A DNA stretch of 52,103 nucleotides from Rothia gullae (GCF_024294905.1 NZ_JANCOC010000003.1:1-52103), one strand, 5' to 3'. Shown: positions 8,367 through 17,337, counted from the stretch's first letter. The notes: a model not told the origin generated them from the sequence alone. Program-made: numbers and translations.

Positions 8367-8467
8367 TAAAGATACACCAAGTCAGGAGTGATTTGCATGA
8401 AAATTAGACATGTGTTTTGGTGAAAATTTCACACAAAACCCTATGTGGCTGATCTTGTAGTCGCTGA
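8367..8467. other. Intergenic stretch without a visible gene
   Basis: Together with the two inverted repeats and the permease remnant this fills 8265-8645. Nothing else is recognisable. Base composition is AT-richer than the flanks up to about 8440. Confidence 0.4.
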
Positions 8468-8560
8468 CGTGGTTGGCTGGTTCGTCTTGGCTGGTTCATC
8501 AAGGAGCGCCGCCCGGCACCGGGGGGAGGTATAAGCGCCTCCGCAATAACCACCATGTGA
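8468..8560 (+). pseudogene. Remnant of a permease C-terminus
   Basis: This 30-codon open stretch reads ...LGWFIKERRPAPGGGI..., resembling the C-terminus of the membrane protein at 5701 (IGWALKERRPARGAAY). Their DNA is nearly identical over about 23 bases around AAGGAGCGCCGCC. It looks like the tail of a deleted paralogue. Its shortness keeps the confidence low. Confidence 0.35.
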
Positions 8561-8645
8561 ACCCTGCCGATAGGCTCGGGGAAAGCGATAGGCGGGCGGG
8601 CGCACCTGATTTGGCGCCCCGCCCGCCTCGCGCCACAATGAACAC

Positions 8646-9038
8646 ATGACCGCAGAAGACACCAACGCACTAACCAGCGCCAGGCTCGACCTCTGGCTCT
8701 GGTCAGTGCGCATCTTTAAAACCCGCTCCCTCGCCGCCGACGAATGCAAAGGCGGCCACGTGCGCGTCAACGACGCCCCCGCCAAACCCTCCCAAAAACT
8801 CAAGAAGGGCGACGTGGTGCGCGTGCGCTACCCCGGCTGGGAACGCGTCTTCAAAGTCGAAAAACTCCTCGTCAAACGCGTAGGCGCACCCATCGCCGTC
8901 ACCTGCTACGAAGACCTCTCCGGCCCGCGCCCCGCCTACCTCTCCATGCCGCCGGTCGCCAAACGCGAACGAGGCAGCGGCCGCCCCACCAAGAAGGAAC
9001 GCCGCGCCCTCGACGAACTACGCGGTCGAGGCGCCTAA
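8646..9038 (+). CDS. S4-domain RNA-binding protein, Hsp15-like
   Basis: This 130-residue protein has an S4 RNA-binding domain at about residues 12-72 (ARLDLWLWSVRIFKTRSLAA, then GHVRVNDAPAKPSQKLKKGD). The C-terminus is basic (KRERGSGRPTKKERRALDEL), as in bacterial Hsp15, which binds free 50S subunits carrying stalled nascent chains. The role in ribosome rescue is inferred from the family. The start has CACAAT six bases upstream (a weak leaderless box) and no Shine-Dalgarno. It precedes the MATE gene by 86 bases, which has its own promoter. Confidence 0.85.
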   Translation: MTAEDTNALTSARLDLWLWSVRIFKTRSLAADECKGGHVRVNDAPAKPSQKLKKGDVVRVRYPGWERVFKVEKLLVKRVGAPIAVTCYEDLSGPRPAYLSMPPVAKRERGSGRPTKKERRALDELRGRGA

Positions 9039-9112
9039 CTGCGCATCTCGCACGCCCATCTCGCAGAGTGCACCCCGCCCCGCGCGCAGGCACCCGCGGC
9101 GGCGCCGGGGAG

Positions 9113-9118
9113 TAGCCT
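9113..9118 (+). promoter_or_regulatory. Leaderless -10 box of the MATE gene
   Basis: TAGCCT is followed by six bases and the ATG at 9125. The spacer AGAAGG could also act as a ribosome binding site on a longer transcript. Confidence 0.5.
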
Positions 9119-9124
9119 AGAAGG

Positions 9125-10516
9125 ATGAGCACACAGAAGCACCCGAATACCGAACCCGCTGCGAACACCACCGAGCCTTCGCTGAACCGGCGCATCCTCG
9201 CGCTTGCCGTACCCGCCTTCGGCGCGCTCATCGCCGAACCCATCTTCGTGCTCACCGACTCCGCCCTCATCGGCCAACTCGGCAAGGCAGAACTCGCCGG
9301 CATGAGCATCGCCGCCACGCTCGTCACCACGGTCGTGGGCCTCATGAACTTCCTCGCCTACTCCGTCACACCCGCCGTGGCGCGCGCCTTCGGCGAGAAG
9401 AACCTGCGCCGCGCCTGGCAGATCGGCGTGGACGGCGTGTGGGTCGCCTTCGGCCTCGGCATGCTCCTCATGATCGCCGGATACGCCTTCGCAGACCCGC
9501 TGCTGCGCGGCCTCGGCGCGACCGACGAAACCATGAGCTACGCCCTCGACTACCTGCACCACTCACTGTGGGGCATCCCGCCGATGATGATTATCCTCGC
9601 GCAGGTCGGCACGCTCCGCGGACTGCAAGACACCGTCACCCCGCTCAAAGTCGCCACGGTCGGCACGCTCGTAAACATTGTGCTGAACTGGCTACTCATC
9701 TACCCGGTCGGCTGGGGTGTTGCCGGTTCGGCGACCGGCACCTCCCTCACCCAGTGGGGCATGGCTGCCGCGCTCGGTGTGGTCATGATGCGCGGCACCC
9801 GTGAACACGCCGTCCCCTGGGCACCCGATGTCGCCGGCATGCGTTCGGTGCTCTCGCTCGGCTCCTGGCTCATGCTGCGCACCCTGTCCATGCGCATCGC
9901 CTCCCTGCTGACCGTGTTCGTCGTGGCACGATTCGGCACCGAACACACCGCTGCCTACCAGCTCGGCATGGGCGTATTTAACCTTTTCCTCTACGCCCTG
10001 GACTCCCTCGCCATCGCTGCCCAGGCGCTACTCGGCAAGGAACTCGGCGAACGCGACCTCAACGTAGAAACCGAACGTGCGAAGGTGCGCCAGCTGAAAA
10101 ACCGGCTGCTCCGCATGAGCCTCATCTACGGCGTCATCACCGGACTGATTTGCCCGCTCATTGGCTTCTTCGGCTCCTGGATCTTCACGCAGGATGCGCA
10201 GGTGGCGTTCCTCTTCACCATCGCAACCGTCATCATTGCGCTCGGCCAGCCCATCGCCGCGTACGTGTTCACCCTGGACGGCATCCTCATGGGCGCGCAG
10301 GACGTGAAATACCTGGCAATCGGCTGCTTCATCATGCTCGTCATGTACGTGCCCGTCATGCTCGGCCTGCACTGGGCTGTCGGCGCCGGTGCCATGGATG
10401 CGCTCGCCGGGTATTGCGGCTTGTGGGCGGCGTATATTCTGTACTTCCAAGGAATCCGCGCGGTCATTTTCGGTCGCCGCGCCCGCTCGGATGTGTGGAT
10501 GAAAGCCGGTGCCTAA
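9125..10516 (+). CDS. MATE family efflux transporter
   Basis: This 463-residue membrane antiporter of the MATE family has about twelve helices in two bundles, starting with LNRRILALAVPAFGALIAEP near residue 21. Typical signs are IAEPIFVLTDSALIGQLG in the first bundle, the GTLRGLQDT loop near 160-170, and the matching segment TLDGILMGAQD near 385 in the second bundle. The subfamily is the DinF-like branch. It would expel cationic drugs or oxidised metabolites with H+ or Na+ as driving ion, but the substrate cannot be told. The bidirectional hairpin at 10774 closes the unit. Confidence 0.9.
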   Translation: MSTQKHPNTEPAANTTEPSLNRRILALAVPAFGALIAEPIFVLTDSALIGQLGKAELAGMSIAATLVTTVVGLMNFLAYSVTPAVARAFGEKNLRRAWQIGVDGVWVAFGLGMLLMIAGYAFADPLLRGLGATDETMSYALDYLHHSLWGIPPMMIILAQVGTLRGLQDTVTPLKVATVGTLVNIVLNWLLIYPVGWGVAGSATGTSLTQWGMAAALGVVMMRGTREHAVPWAPDVAGMRSVLSLGSWLMLRTLSMRIASLLTVFVVARFGTEHTAAYQLGMGVFNLFLYALDSLAIAAQALLGKELGERDLNVETERAKVRQLKNRLLRMSLIYGVITGLICPLIGFFGSWIFTQDAQVAFLFTIATVIIALGQPIAAYVFTLDGILMGAQDVKYLAIGCFIMLVMYVPVMLGLHWAVGAGAMDALAGYCGLWAAYILYFQGIRAVIFGRRARSDVWMKAGA

Positions 10517-10642
10517 ACCCTTCGAGCCTGACTGCTTTGGAACATGCGTGCTCTGGGCGTAATGGTTCACAATTAGACCGCCCGCACCTTCCGCAGGTGT
10601 AGCACGATGGGGTATTGAAACCCTCATGTAAAGGATGAAACC

Positions 10643-10720
10643 GTGACCGTAACCCGCGAAGAAGCCCTCAAAATTTTCGCCCGCCGCCGCTCCATCGAGG
10701 ACCTGGTCACCTGGGCGTAA
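10643..10720 (+). CDS. 25-codon open frame, possibly a gene remnant
   Basis: GTG at 10643 follows AAGGAT and opens VTVTREEALKIFARRRSIEDLVTWA before a stop at 10718-10720. The frame looks like a real N-terminus (charged helix, G/C third bases) but is too short to assign. It may be a small protein or the start of a deleted gene. Confidence 0.3.
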   Translation: MTVTREEALKIFARRRSIEDLVTWA

Positions 10721-10773
10721 GGTGCATGCCGGGCTCTCGGCGAGGTTTTCTTGCCGCCGTCCGTGAAAACTAA

Positions 10774-10821
10774 ATATAAAGAAATGCACCTCCTTTACAC
10801 GGGCGGTGCATTTCTTTATAT
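10774..10821. terminator. Bidirectional terminator between the MATE and copA units
   Basis: Perfect 17-bp arms (ATATAAAGAAATGCACC and its complement) with a 14-base loop, A/T-rich at the base on both sides. It separates two convergent transcription units. Confidence 0.85.
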
Positions 10822-10940
10822 CTTTTACCGCGCAAAAAGCAGGGTGAGATGCGCTTTTGAATTTTTCGTTTAGGCTATTGAGGAGCTAATTTTCGGATAA
10901 TTTCGCGCTATACGCTCAGGCAATTTCTCGCCGTATTTCG

Positions 10941-13469
10941 CTACTTTCTAAACGCCGTCAGACGCATAGAATTCAGCACCACAAATACCGAACTAAACGC
11001 CATTGCCGCAGCCGCAATCATCGGGTTCAGCAGACCCGCCACAGCGACCGGAATAGCCGCCGAATTGTAGGCGAACGCCCAGAACAGGTTCGACTTAATG
11101 GTGCGCAGCGTAGCGCGGGAGAGACGCAGTGCCGTCACCACCGAAGCAACATCCGAACGGGTCAGCACAATATCGGCTGCCTCCGCGGCAACATCCGTGC
11201 CCGAACCCATCGCAATGCCCAACTCAGCAAGAGCCAGCGCCGGGGCATCATTCACGCCATCACCGACCATCGCCACGCGGTGACCGGCAGCCTGCAACTT
11301 CTCAATCACCTGCGACTTACCCTCCGGGGTCACGCCGGCGTACACGTTCTCAGCCGAAATACCGACCTGCGAGGCGACCGCCTGCGCAACCTGCGGGGCG
11401 TCACCGGTGAGCAGGATTGGCTCCATGCCGAGCTCACGCAGCTGTGCCATGGTTTCTGCCGCCTCCGGCTTGGGGATGTCGGCAACCGAAATCATGCCGA
11501 CCGGCTGCAGAGCGGAGGTGCTGTTCGGGGTGTCATTCGGGGCCTCATCAGGGGCCTCGCCGCGGGCGACAACCACCGTCGTTAGACCCGCCCGGCGAGC
11601 CTGATCCAGCAGGGCCAACTGAGCCTCGCTCAGCTGCGCACCCGCCGCCTGCAGGTACTCGGGAGTACCCACAACAACCAGCTGGGAGGTACCATACTCG
11701 GCGCCACTCTCAGTGCCTTCACCCGCGCCGCTCAGCACGCCGCGCACGCCTCCGGGAACACCCTCAAAGCCGCTCACACTCGGTGCCGAAGCGCTCTCCG
11801 CCAGCACGCCCTGCTCACGGGCAAAACCGGCAATCGCGCGGGCAATCGGGTGCTCACTCAGCGCCTCCACGGCGGCGGCATCACGCAGAACAGACAGGGA
11901 ACGCTCGTTCTTGGAGTCGGCAGAATCCGGCGAAATACCGGACAAATCACCCGCCGACTCATAGTCACCAAACGTGCCGTAGAATGCCACAGACATCTCT
12001 CCGGTCGTCACCGTACCGGTCTTATCCAGCACCACGCGATCAACCGTGCTCGTCGCCTCCAACACCTGCGCATTACGAATCAAAATGCCCAACCGCCAGC
12101 CGCGACCCGTACCTGCCAGCAGCGCCGTCGGAGTAGCCAAACCCAAAGCGCACGGGCACGCCACCACCAGTACCGTCACCGCCACTGACACCGCCGTCGC
12201 ACCGTCACCAGAAACCAGCCACCAACCGACCAGTGTCAGCGCCGAAATCACCAAAACCACCGGCACAAACACCGCAGAAACACGATCCGCCAAGCGAGCA
12301 ATCGGAGCCTTCGTCTCCTGCGCGCTCGCCACCAGCTCACCCATCTTCGCCAGAGTCGTCTCAGCGCCCACGCGGGTCGCACGCACCGTCAACGAACCAG
12401 ACGTATTCACCGTCGCACCCGTGACCGCATCACCCGGATGCACCTCAACCGGCACAGACTCACCCGTCAACAGGGACGCATCCACCGCCGATGAACCCTC
12501 AACCACCACACCATCCGTGGCAATCTTCTCACCCGGGCGCACCAAGAACAGATCATCCGGCATAAGGTCCTCCACCGGAACCTGCACCTGCTTCGTCACG
12601 CCCTGCTTATCGGTGCGCAGCAGAGTCGCCTCCTTCGCACCCATACTCAGCAGGGTGCGCAGCGCCTCCGAAGAACGATGGCGAGTACGGTGCTCAATCG
12701 CGCGGCCAATCAGCAAGAACAGCGTCACCATGGACGCCGAATCAAAATACAGCGGCGCATGGTTGCCGGTAAACATCGACCAGAAACTACCGCCCGCATG
12801 ATGCACATGCGCCGTCAACGCCGGGTTCATGAGCAGCTGCGCCAGCGAATAGAAATACGCCAACACCACGCCGAGAGACACCAGTGTATCCATCGTGGAC
12901 GAGCCATGACGCGCATTAATAAGCGCCGCACGGTGGAACGGCGCAGCACACCAAAATGCAACCGGCGCCGTCAGAACCGCCACAACCCAACCCCAATTCG
13001 GGAACTGGAACGACGGGAACATCGAAATCAAGAAAATCGGCACACCCAAAATCGCCGCATAAATAATGCGGTCAGTGAAGTCGCCATTCATGCTCGGAGT
13101 GCTGTGATGGTTGCCGCCGCCGGATGCGCTCGCGTTCGTTCCAGCGCCCGCGCGCGGCCCGTTCTTAAGGTGCGCCGCGTAGCCGGCATTGTTGATGGTC
13201 TCAACGATCTGTTCGTCGCTCACGCCCTCAGGTACGATGACGCGCGCCGACTCCAGCGGCAGGTTCACCGCCGGGTCAACGCCGGGGATTTTGCGGAGCT
13301 TACGCTCCACACGACCCACACAGGATGCGCAGGTCATACCCTGAATATCCACGTGAATGATTCGGGTGGACTCCGTTGATTTTACGGTTGTTCCGGCAGG
13401 ATTAAAAAGAGAGCGCTCACTCTGTGATGAGGGTTCACGGGTGGTTGGTGAAGGCTGTGTAGAAGACAC
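10941..13469 (-). CDS. copA: Copper-exporting P1B-type ATPase
   Basis: This 842-residue inner-membrane pump exports Cu(I) with ATP. One N-terminal heavy-metal domain holds GMTCASC (Cys47, Cys50). The actuator has TGES (335-338), the membrane metal site is CPC (438-440), and the phosphorylated Asp482 lies in [15 protein letters not shown] and the C-terminal helices complete the enzyme. It is longer than CopA relatives because of a Ser/Thr-rich N-terminal tail (1-35) and an acidic Gly/Ser-rich insert in the nucleotide-binding domain. The GTG start has AAGGAAG upstream. It is the last gene of the csoR-copZ operon, about 200 bases behind the gene at 13667. Confidence 0.95.
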   Translation of the reverse strand: MSSTQPSPTTREPSSQSERSLFNPAGTTVKSTESTRIIHVDIQGMTCASCVGRVERKLRKIPGVDPAVNLPLESARVIVPEGVSDEQIVETINNAGYAAHLKNGPRAGAGTNASASGGGNHHSTPSMNGDFTDRIIYAAILGVPIFLISMFPSFQFPNWGWVVAVLTAPVAFWCAAPFHRAALINARHGSSTMDTLVSLGVVLAYFYSLAQLLMNPALTAHVHHAGGSFWSMFTGNHAPLYFDSASMVTLFLLIGRAIEHRTRHRSSEALRTLLSMGAKEATLLRTDKQGVTKQVQVPVEDLMPDDLFLVRPGEKIATDGVVVEGSSAVDASLLTGESVPVEVHPGDAVTGATVNTSGSLTVRATRVGAETTLAKMGELVASAQETKAPIARLADRVSAVFVPVVLVISALTLVGWWLVSGDGATAVSVAVTVLVVACPCALGLATPTALLAGTGRGWRLGILIRNAQVLEATSTVDRVVLDKTGTVTTGEMSVAFYGTFGDYESAGDLSGISPDSADSKNERSLSVLRDAAAVEALSEHPIARAIAGFAREQGVLAESASAPSVSGFEGVPGGVRGVLSGAGEGTESGAEYGTSQLVVVGTPEYLQAAGAQLSEAQLALLDQARRAGLTTVVVARGEAPDEAPNDTPNSTSALQPVGMISVADIPKPEAAETMAQLRELGMEPILLTGDAPQVAQAVASQVGISAENVYAGVTPEGKSQVIEKLQAAGHRVAMVGDGVNDAPALALAELGIAMGSGTDVAAEAADIVLTRSDVASVVTALRLSRATLRTIKSNLFWAFAYNSAAIPVAVAGLLNPMIAAAAMAFSSVFVVLNSMRLTAFRK

Positions 13470-13666
13470 AATACTTCCTTAAACTCAAAAAAAAGGGGGG
13501 TAGAAAAAGGTACACCAAGCCGGGGGAGGGGCCCCGAAGGACCCCGCCCTGGACGGTGTGTGGTGCAGTGTTTAGGGTGCAGTACTGAGGGTGTCGCGCG
13601 AGGGCGAAAGCTGCGGGTAAAACAGCGAGGCTGTAAACGCGGCGGCGGGAGTAATGCTGCGGCGGC

Positions 13667-14053
13667 TTAGTGGTCGCCGGGCAGCTCATCCAGCCTGCTC
13701 GTATGCGGGCGAATACCGGTCACCTTCGCGCCACGATCAGACACACCGTAGGCACGTTTCACGGCAGCCCGCGGGAACGGTGAAGCGTTCGCCTTCTCGC
13801 ACGCTTTCACGCCCTGCTCGTGCTCGGCGGAACGTTTATTCGCGCTCGTGCCGCTACGTCGTGCCGCACCGGGTGCATCCTCACGCGCCGTATATTCGGG
13901 GCTCTGCTTCACCCACGAATCGACCAGCGCCGCATCCAGATTCATCTGCCTGGCCACGCGGGTGATCGCGTCGCGCAGGTGCATGTTTTCGGTGCCGACA
14001 AGGGTGCGAACCGCGCCAACAACCATCGCAATGTACTGCGGAGGGTAAGCCAT
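13667..14053 (-). CDS. Transposase-like helix-turn-helix protein in the copper operon
   Basis: This is a 128-residue hydrophilic protein. Its first 55 residues (MAYPPQYIAMVVGAVRTLVG ... LRDAITRVARQMNLDAALVD, then SWVKQ) follow the pattern of IS3-type transposase OrfA helix-turn-helix domains (YPPE...V..AV...AI..VA..L.....L..WV.Q). The remaining 70 residues are Ala/Lys/Arg-rich, without catalytic residues. No IS ends or orfB are present. It has a clean ribosome binding site (TAGGAG) and lies 29 bases after copZ, so it is translated as part of the operon. A domesticated DNA-binding protein is possible, and so is a frozen remnant. The assignment rests on pattern reading only. Confidence 0.55.
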   Translation of the reverse strand: MAYPPQYIAMVVGAVRTLVGTENMHLRDAITRVARQMNLDAALVDSWVKQSPEYTAREDAPGAARRSGTSANKRSAEHEQGVKACEKANASPFPRAAVKRAYGVSDRGAKVTGIRPHTSRLDELPGDH

Positions 14054-14082
14054 GATGACTCCTAATCGAGCCGGCTACCGCG

Positions 14083-14298
14083 CTAGACGGCAGGGGTGTA
14101 GCCAGCCTCCACGATAGCGTCTGCAACAGCCTGGGTGCTGAGGGTGCCCTCGTGCTCAATGGTCACGGTGGAAACGCCGTCCTTGACGACGTCCACGGTC
14201 ACGCCGGTCACGCCGGGAACTTCGCTGACCTCTTCGCTGACGCTCATAGCGCAGTGGTTGCAGGTCAGGCCGGTTGCCTTAACGGTGGTGGTGCTCAT
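14083..14298 (-). CDS. copZ: Copper chaperone CopZ
   Basis: This 71-residue protein is a single heavy-metal-associated domain that carries Cu(I) to CopA. The metal loop is modified to GLTCNHCAMSV (Cys13, Cys16), and the rest (EVPGVTGVTVDVVKDGVSTV) gives the usual ferredoxin-like fold. The start follows AAAGGAAA. It lies 63 bases after csoR and before the unknown operon member at 13667. Confidence 0.95.
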   Translation of the reverse strand: MSTTTVKATGLTCNHCAMSVSEEVSEVPGVTGVTVDVVKDGVSTVTIEHEGTLSTQAVADAIVEAGYTPAV

Positions 14299-14361
14299 GA
14301 TGATTTCCTTTCGATAATGGGTTGAAAACTTGGGCCCGCCCGGTGTTTAGGTGCGGGGCGT

Positions 14362-14799
14362 TTAGCTGCGCATGAGGCGGGAGATCGCGGCGGTTGCCTC
14401 TTTGACCTTGGCTTCTGCGATGGTCGGGTCGCCGGTGCGTTCGGATTCGACGGCGGCGCCGGTTACGCAGTGACCGATGTGCTCTTCGAGTAGGTTCAGA
14501 GAGACTGCGTGGAGCGCCTTGGAGACCGCAGCAACCTGGGTGAGGATGTCAATGCAGTATTTATCTTCGTCGACCATGCGGGCGATGCCGCGAACCTGCC
14601 CTTCGATGCGGCGCAGGCGCTTGAGGTGCGCCTCTTTGTTGGAGGTGTAACCGTGCTGGGTTTTGGGTGCCTCGCCGCTGCAGCATGCGCCGGTGTGCGC
14701 CTCGGTGGGTTCCTCAGTGGGGTTTTCAGTGGGCGTGCCGGATGCGGTGCTGACCTGGGTGGATGTGCTGTGACAGCACTGGTTGCTAGTGGTTTCCAT
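14362..14799 (-). CDS. csoR: Copper-sensing repressor CsoR
   Basis: This 145-residue repressor lets go of DNA on binding Cu(I). The core (about residues 55-140) has the all-helical CsoR fold: HLKRLRRIEGQVRGIARMVD, then the metal ligands Cys in DKYCIDIL and His-x3-Cys in EEHIGHC. The N-terminal 50 residues are an unusual Cys/Thr/Glu-rich tail (NQCCHS, ACCSGE) that could add copper ligands. I start at 14799 and not at the upstream in-frame ATG (14832), because the CsoR operator and TATAAT lie between the two. TATAAT ends exactly six bases before this ATG, so the mRNA is leaderless. Confidence 0.92.
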   Translation of the reverse strand: METTSNQCCHSTSTQVSTASGTPTENPTEEPTEAHTGACCSGEAPKTQHGYTSNKEAHLKRLRRIEGQVRGIARMVDEDKYCIDILTQVAAVSKALHAVSLNLLEEHIGHCVTGAAVESERTGDPTIAEAKVKEATAAISRLMRS

Positions 14800-14805
14800 G
14801 GCTTC

Positions 14806-14811
14806 ATTATA
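14806..14811 (-). promoter_or_regulatory. Leaderless -10 box of the copper operon
   Basis: Consensus TATAAT on the minus strand with a six-base gap to the csoR ATG at 14799. Confidence 0.75.
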
Positions 14812-14827
14812 TACCCTAGGGGGGTAT
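14811..14827. promoter_or_regulatory. CsoR operator
   Basis: ATACCCTAGGGGGGTAT has the pattern known for CsoR sites (TACCC...GGGTA with a C/G-rich centre). It overlaps the -10 box and the -10/-35 spacer, so CsoR should block RNA polymerase directly. Confidence 0.8.
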
Positions 14828-14913
14828 GCCACAAGGGGGTGTTACGGGTTGTTACGCGGTATGGGTGTGGGGGCTCGTTGGTACGGGGATTCTTCGATAG
14901 GTTACGGCCCTGT

Positions 14914-14970
14914 CGATAGGTTAGTGACTTTAATGCGGGTTAAAGATCCACCGCGAAGACACTAACCTAT
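14914..14970. repeat. Dispersed palindromic repeat, copy 1
   Basis: Terminal arms GATAGGTTAGTG and CACTAACCTATC enclose an inner hairpin with GGGTTAAAGA in the loop. Four copies were found in the window (also 17196, 17338, 25546). Confidence 0.85.
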
Positions 14971-14984
14971 CGAAAACCTCGGTC

Positions 14985-15031
14985 TAAAAAGCAGGCGACC
15001 CTGAATGTTCAAACATTCGGGGCCGCCTGCT
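14985..15031 (-). terminator. Terminator of the 15063 gene pair, coupled to repeat copy 1
   Basis: On the minus strand GCAGGCGGCC and GGTCGCCTGC enclose an inner CGAATGTTTGAACATTC stem, and a five-T run follows. The same terminator plus 16 bases plus palindrome arrangement recurs at 17338-17459. Confidence 0.8.
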
Positions 15032-15062
15032 GCGGTTATCTATATATTGGGTCAGAAGTGGT

Positions 15063-16220
15063 TTACATGTCGGGCCAGTCACGGTGCAACGAATACTCCG
15101 TGTCCCCATCGCCACTGTCATTCAGATGCCAACGCTGACCGGTACGAATATCGGCCTTGCGTAGGCGCGGGTTCGGGTTATCCTTCTTACCCATGGTGGG
15201 ATCATTCTTGCAACCCCAACGAGTGTCGTCTTCATCGCAGGTGCCGCCGACACGGCCCACATCAACCCACCACACACGAATTAGCAGCGGGTCACTGGTA
15301 GCCTGCGGAGTCACCTCCATCATCTGCCACGGGCCACCATCCACACGGAAACGAGCCGTGTAATGCACGGTCGCGTACGCATGGAAGTTACCGGAACGCT
15401 GGTAGGCGTAGCTGGTATCCGTCTGCCTCGGACGCTGACGAGGGTAGGTGGTGACCGGTTTGCCCGCGGTGTAATTGGTGTCTGTATCACCATTGCCGTA
15501 CTCGATGACATAGGAGGAGGGCATGAGCTCAATTTCGACGTGCCCGGCGAGCATATCTGCTTCGAGACGGTAAGGGCCTCCGTCATCGACGTAGAAGTTG
15601 ATCTGGTCGCCCTTGTAGATGTTCGGGTCGCCTTCTGCTCGGCCGGTTCCTGCGGGGTTGTTGTAGGACTGGTGCAGGGTGGGCTTGCCCGGCTCTAGCG
15701 ACTCTGCAGCATGGCGAATTTCCGTCATAACTTCTTCGTAGGTCGGGCCGGCGGGACCTGGGCTGTCGGCACTGGTTAAGGTGCGGGTATCGTCGGGGAC
15801 GCAACTAGCAGAAGAGGGGCTTCGAGGACTTCCATGGTCTACAGGAATGCCAGATTCAAGTGACATGTTTGTGAACTTGAATGTTCCTATTCTTCCGTCT
15901 TTGGTTGTGCATGACATAATATTGGGATTTTCGTTGGCGTAGGTAACTTTTACGCCATTTCCCTGATTTACTGTGGAATAAGTATATTGTTGCTGAATTT
16001 CCTGGTCAGCGGCACCAGAATTTCCGTGTCCATCGTGATGCCCATCGGTTCCTCGTCGCGTAGTCGATTTTTTGACTTCGACTTGACATACCTTAGCGGA
16101 AGTTTCAGAGCAGGAGGTAGTAACAACATATGCGTTAGCTCCCGATACGCATTCTAAAACAGGTAAGAGAGCAATAGCAGCAGTGTAAGTGACTTTTCGT
16201 AAATTACGCATATTAGTCAT
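15063..16220 (-). CDS. Secreted PKD-like domain protein, unknown function
   Basis: This 385-residue exported protein has a signal peptide (MRNLRKVTYTAAIALLPVLE...GANA, probably cut after Ala-Asn-Ala near residue 30). A region of about 120 residues with Cys and Gly/His-rich stretches follows. A C-terminal half has a PKD-like beta-sandwich pattern (VIEYGNGDTDTNY ... YAYQRSGNFHAYATVHY). Proteins of this type often pair with DUF6318 lipoproteins in Micrococcaceae, as here. Its start overlaps the end of the upstream lipoprotein gene by 8 bases (translational coupling). The 5' third (about 15830-16220) is clearly AT-richer than the rest, which suggests mosaic origin. Confidence 0.7.
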   Translation of the reverse strand: MTNMRNLRKVTYTAAIALLPVLECVSGANAYVVTTSCSETSAKVCQVEVKKSTTRRGTDGHHDGHGNSGAADQEIQQQYTYSTVNQGNGVKVTYANENPNIMSCTTKDGRIGTFKFTNMSLESGIPVDHGSPRSPSSASCVPDDTRTLTSADSPGPAGPTYEEVMTEIRHAAESLEPGKPTLHQSYNNPAGTGRAEGDPNIYKGDQINFYVDDGGPYRLEADMLAGHVEIELMPSSYVIEYGNGDTDTNYTAGKPVTTYPRQRPRQTDTSYAYQRSGNFHAYATVHYTARFRVDGGPWQMMEVTPQATSDPLLIRVWWVDVGRVGGTCDEDDTRWGCKNDPTMGKKDNPNPRLRKADIRTGQRWHLNDSGDGDTEYSLHRDWPDM

Positions 16221-16911
16221 CTACCTGTTCGCAGCCAACAATCTTCCAGGAAGAATCGGAGTACTTAAACTCAAACTTCCACGTATCGTTATCCTTCTGG
16301 ATATTGACGTCTCTGTGCCACTCGCCAGTAGGCTCCACAAGAGTTATATAATTCCACTCGCGATACGCCTTCCAGAAATAGTTTTCCCCATCTTCAGACC
16401 ACGGATTTCCATCAGCAACATAGTTGTCAATGCCATCAATAATCCATCCACCGCGCTTATACAAATCTTCAAAACTCTTATACCCTTCCAATTCCTCCGT
16501 AAAATCACTGGAAATATACTTTCGAGATTCCGTAAAATCGCCTACCTGAATTCCATAATTAGTCCATTTAACCCAAGCGTCCATCGTCTTACGGATACCT
16601 TCAATAGACTTCTCACGGTAGCCCTCTTCAGGGGCATTAGGTTTAGGGACGTTCTGGGCAGGACCGTAGCCGTCAGCTTTACGGTATTCGCCGTCGGGGG
16701 CTTTGGATTGTCCAGAGTAGCCGCGGACAGTAGACGGGGTCGCACTCGCCGAGGGCGACTCAGATGCCGAAGCCGACTGGGTCGGCGTTGCAGTCGAGGT
16801 GGCTACCGCCTCGTTGTTGGCCTGCTGGTCACACGCCGCAAGCAGGGCCCCCAGGCCCATAAGTGCGCCGCTACCCAACAGGGTACGGCGATTGAAAATG
16901 GTCGAATCCAT
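16213..16911 (-). CDS. DUF6318-like lipoprotein
   Basis: This 232-residue lipoprotein carries a Tat-like signal (FNRRTLLGSGALMGLGALLA) with lipobox LLAAC. A Ser/Thr/Pro/Ala linker (residues 30-65) follows, and then a domain of about 140 residues resembling an NTF2-like or DUF6318 fold (GYREKSIEGIRKTMDAWVKW, WIIDGIDNYVADGNPW). Such domains are known as exported proteins of unknown role in Micrococcaceae. It is the first gene of a pair with 15063. The 3' two thirds are AT-rich while the signal-linker part is GC-rich, so the composition changes within the gene near 16620. Confidence 0.75.
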   Translation of the reverse strand: MDSTIFNRRTLLGSGALMGLGALLAACDQQANNEAVATSTATPTQSASASESPSASATPSTVRGYSGQSKAPDGEYRKADGYGPAQNVPKPNAPEEGYREKSIEGIRKTMDAWVKWTNYGIQVGDFTESRKYISSDFTEELEGYKSFEDLYKRGGWIIDGIDNYVADGNPWSEDGENYFWKAYREWNYITLVEPTGEWHRDVNIQKDNDTWKFEFKYSDSSWKIVGCEQVDD

Positions 16912-17195
16912 AGAAGATACGCTCCTATCGTCGGTGATGGTGTGTTGTTTAGTTACTAGTCGGGCCGTTATTCACAGGTCAAGCTGACTGCCGGAAGGAA
17001 AACAGCCCCGTAGTGCACCCATTAAGCGCATCGGTGCGCTATTGAGTACTACAGTTACCACCCTACCGCATGTTTGCCGTCGTTTGCATTCTTTTGAGGG
17101 TTGTGGCGGTGGTTGGTCATTATTCAGGCATTCTCAATGCTTTATGTATCAAATATCTTTGTGCCCGCGGAGGTGCCGCCCCTGCAGAAATTGGA

Positions 17196-17254
17196 CCATA
17201 GGTTAGTGTCTTCGACCATGGTTTTTAACTACGACTAAAGACGCTAACCTATGG
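17196..17254. repeat. Dispersed palindromic repeat, copy 2
   Basis: Arms CCATAGGTTAGTG and GCTAACCTATGG with TTTTTAACTAC in the centre. The centre is in the same orientation as copy 4 and opposite to copies 1 and 3. Confidence 0.8.
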
Positions 17255-17337
17255 CACAAATCCGCAACTCATGACCGAATCTCCGGCTGCGCCAGGTAGG
17301 TGAGAGCTGGTTATGGGTTATGACTTAGCCTTTCGCC

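Noticed and set aside
13667..14053. A live insertion sequence in the copper operon
   Set aside because: No orfB, inverted ends or target duplication are visible around the gene.
14800..14832. Upstream start of csoR (and a frame-shifted ATG next to it)
   Set aside because: This stretch contains the CsoR operator and the -10 box, so it cannot be translated from that promoter.
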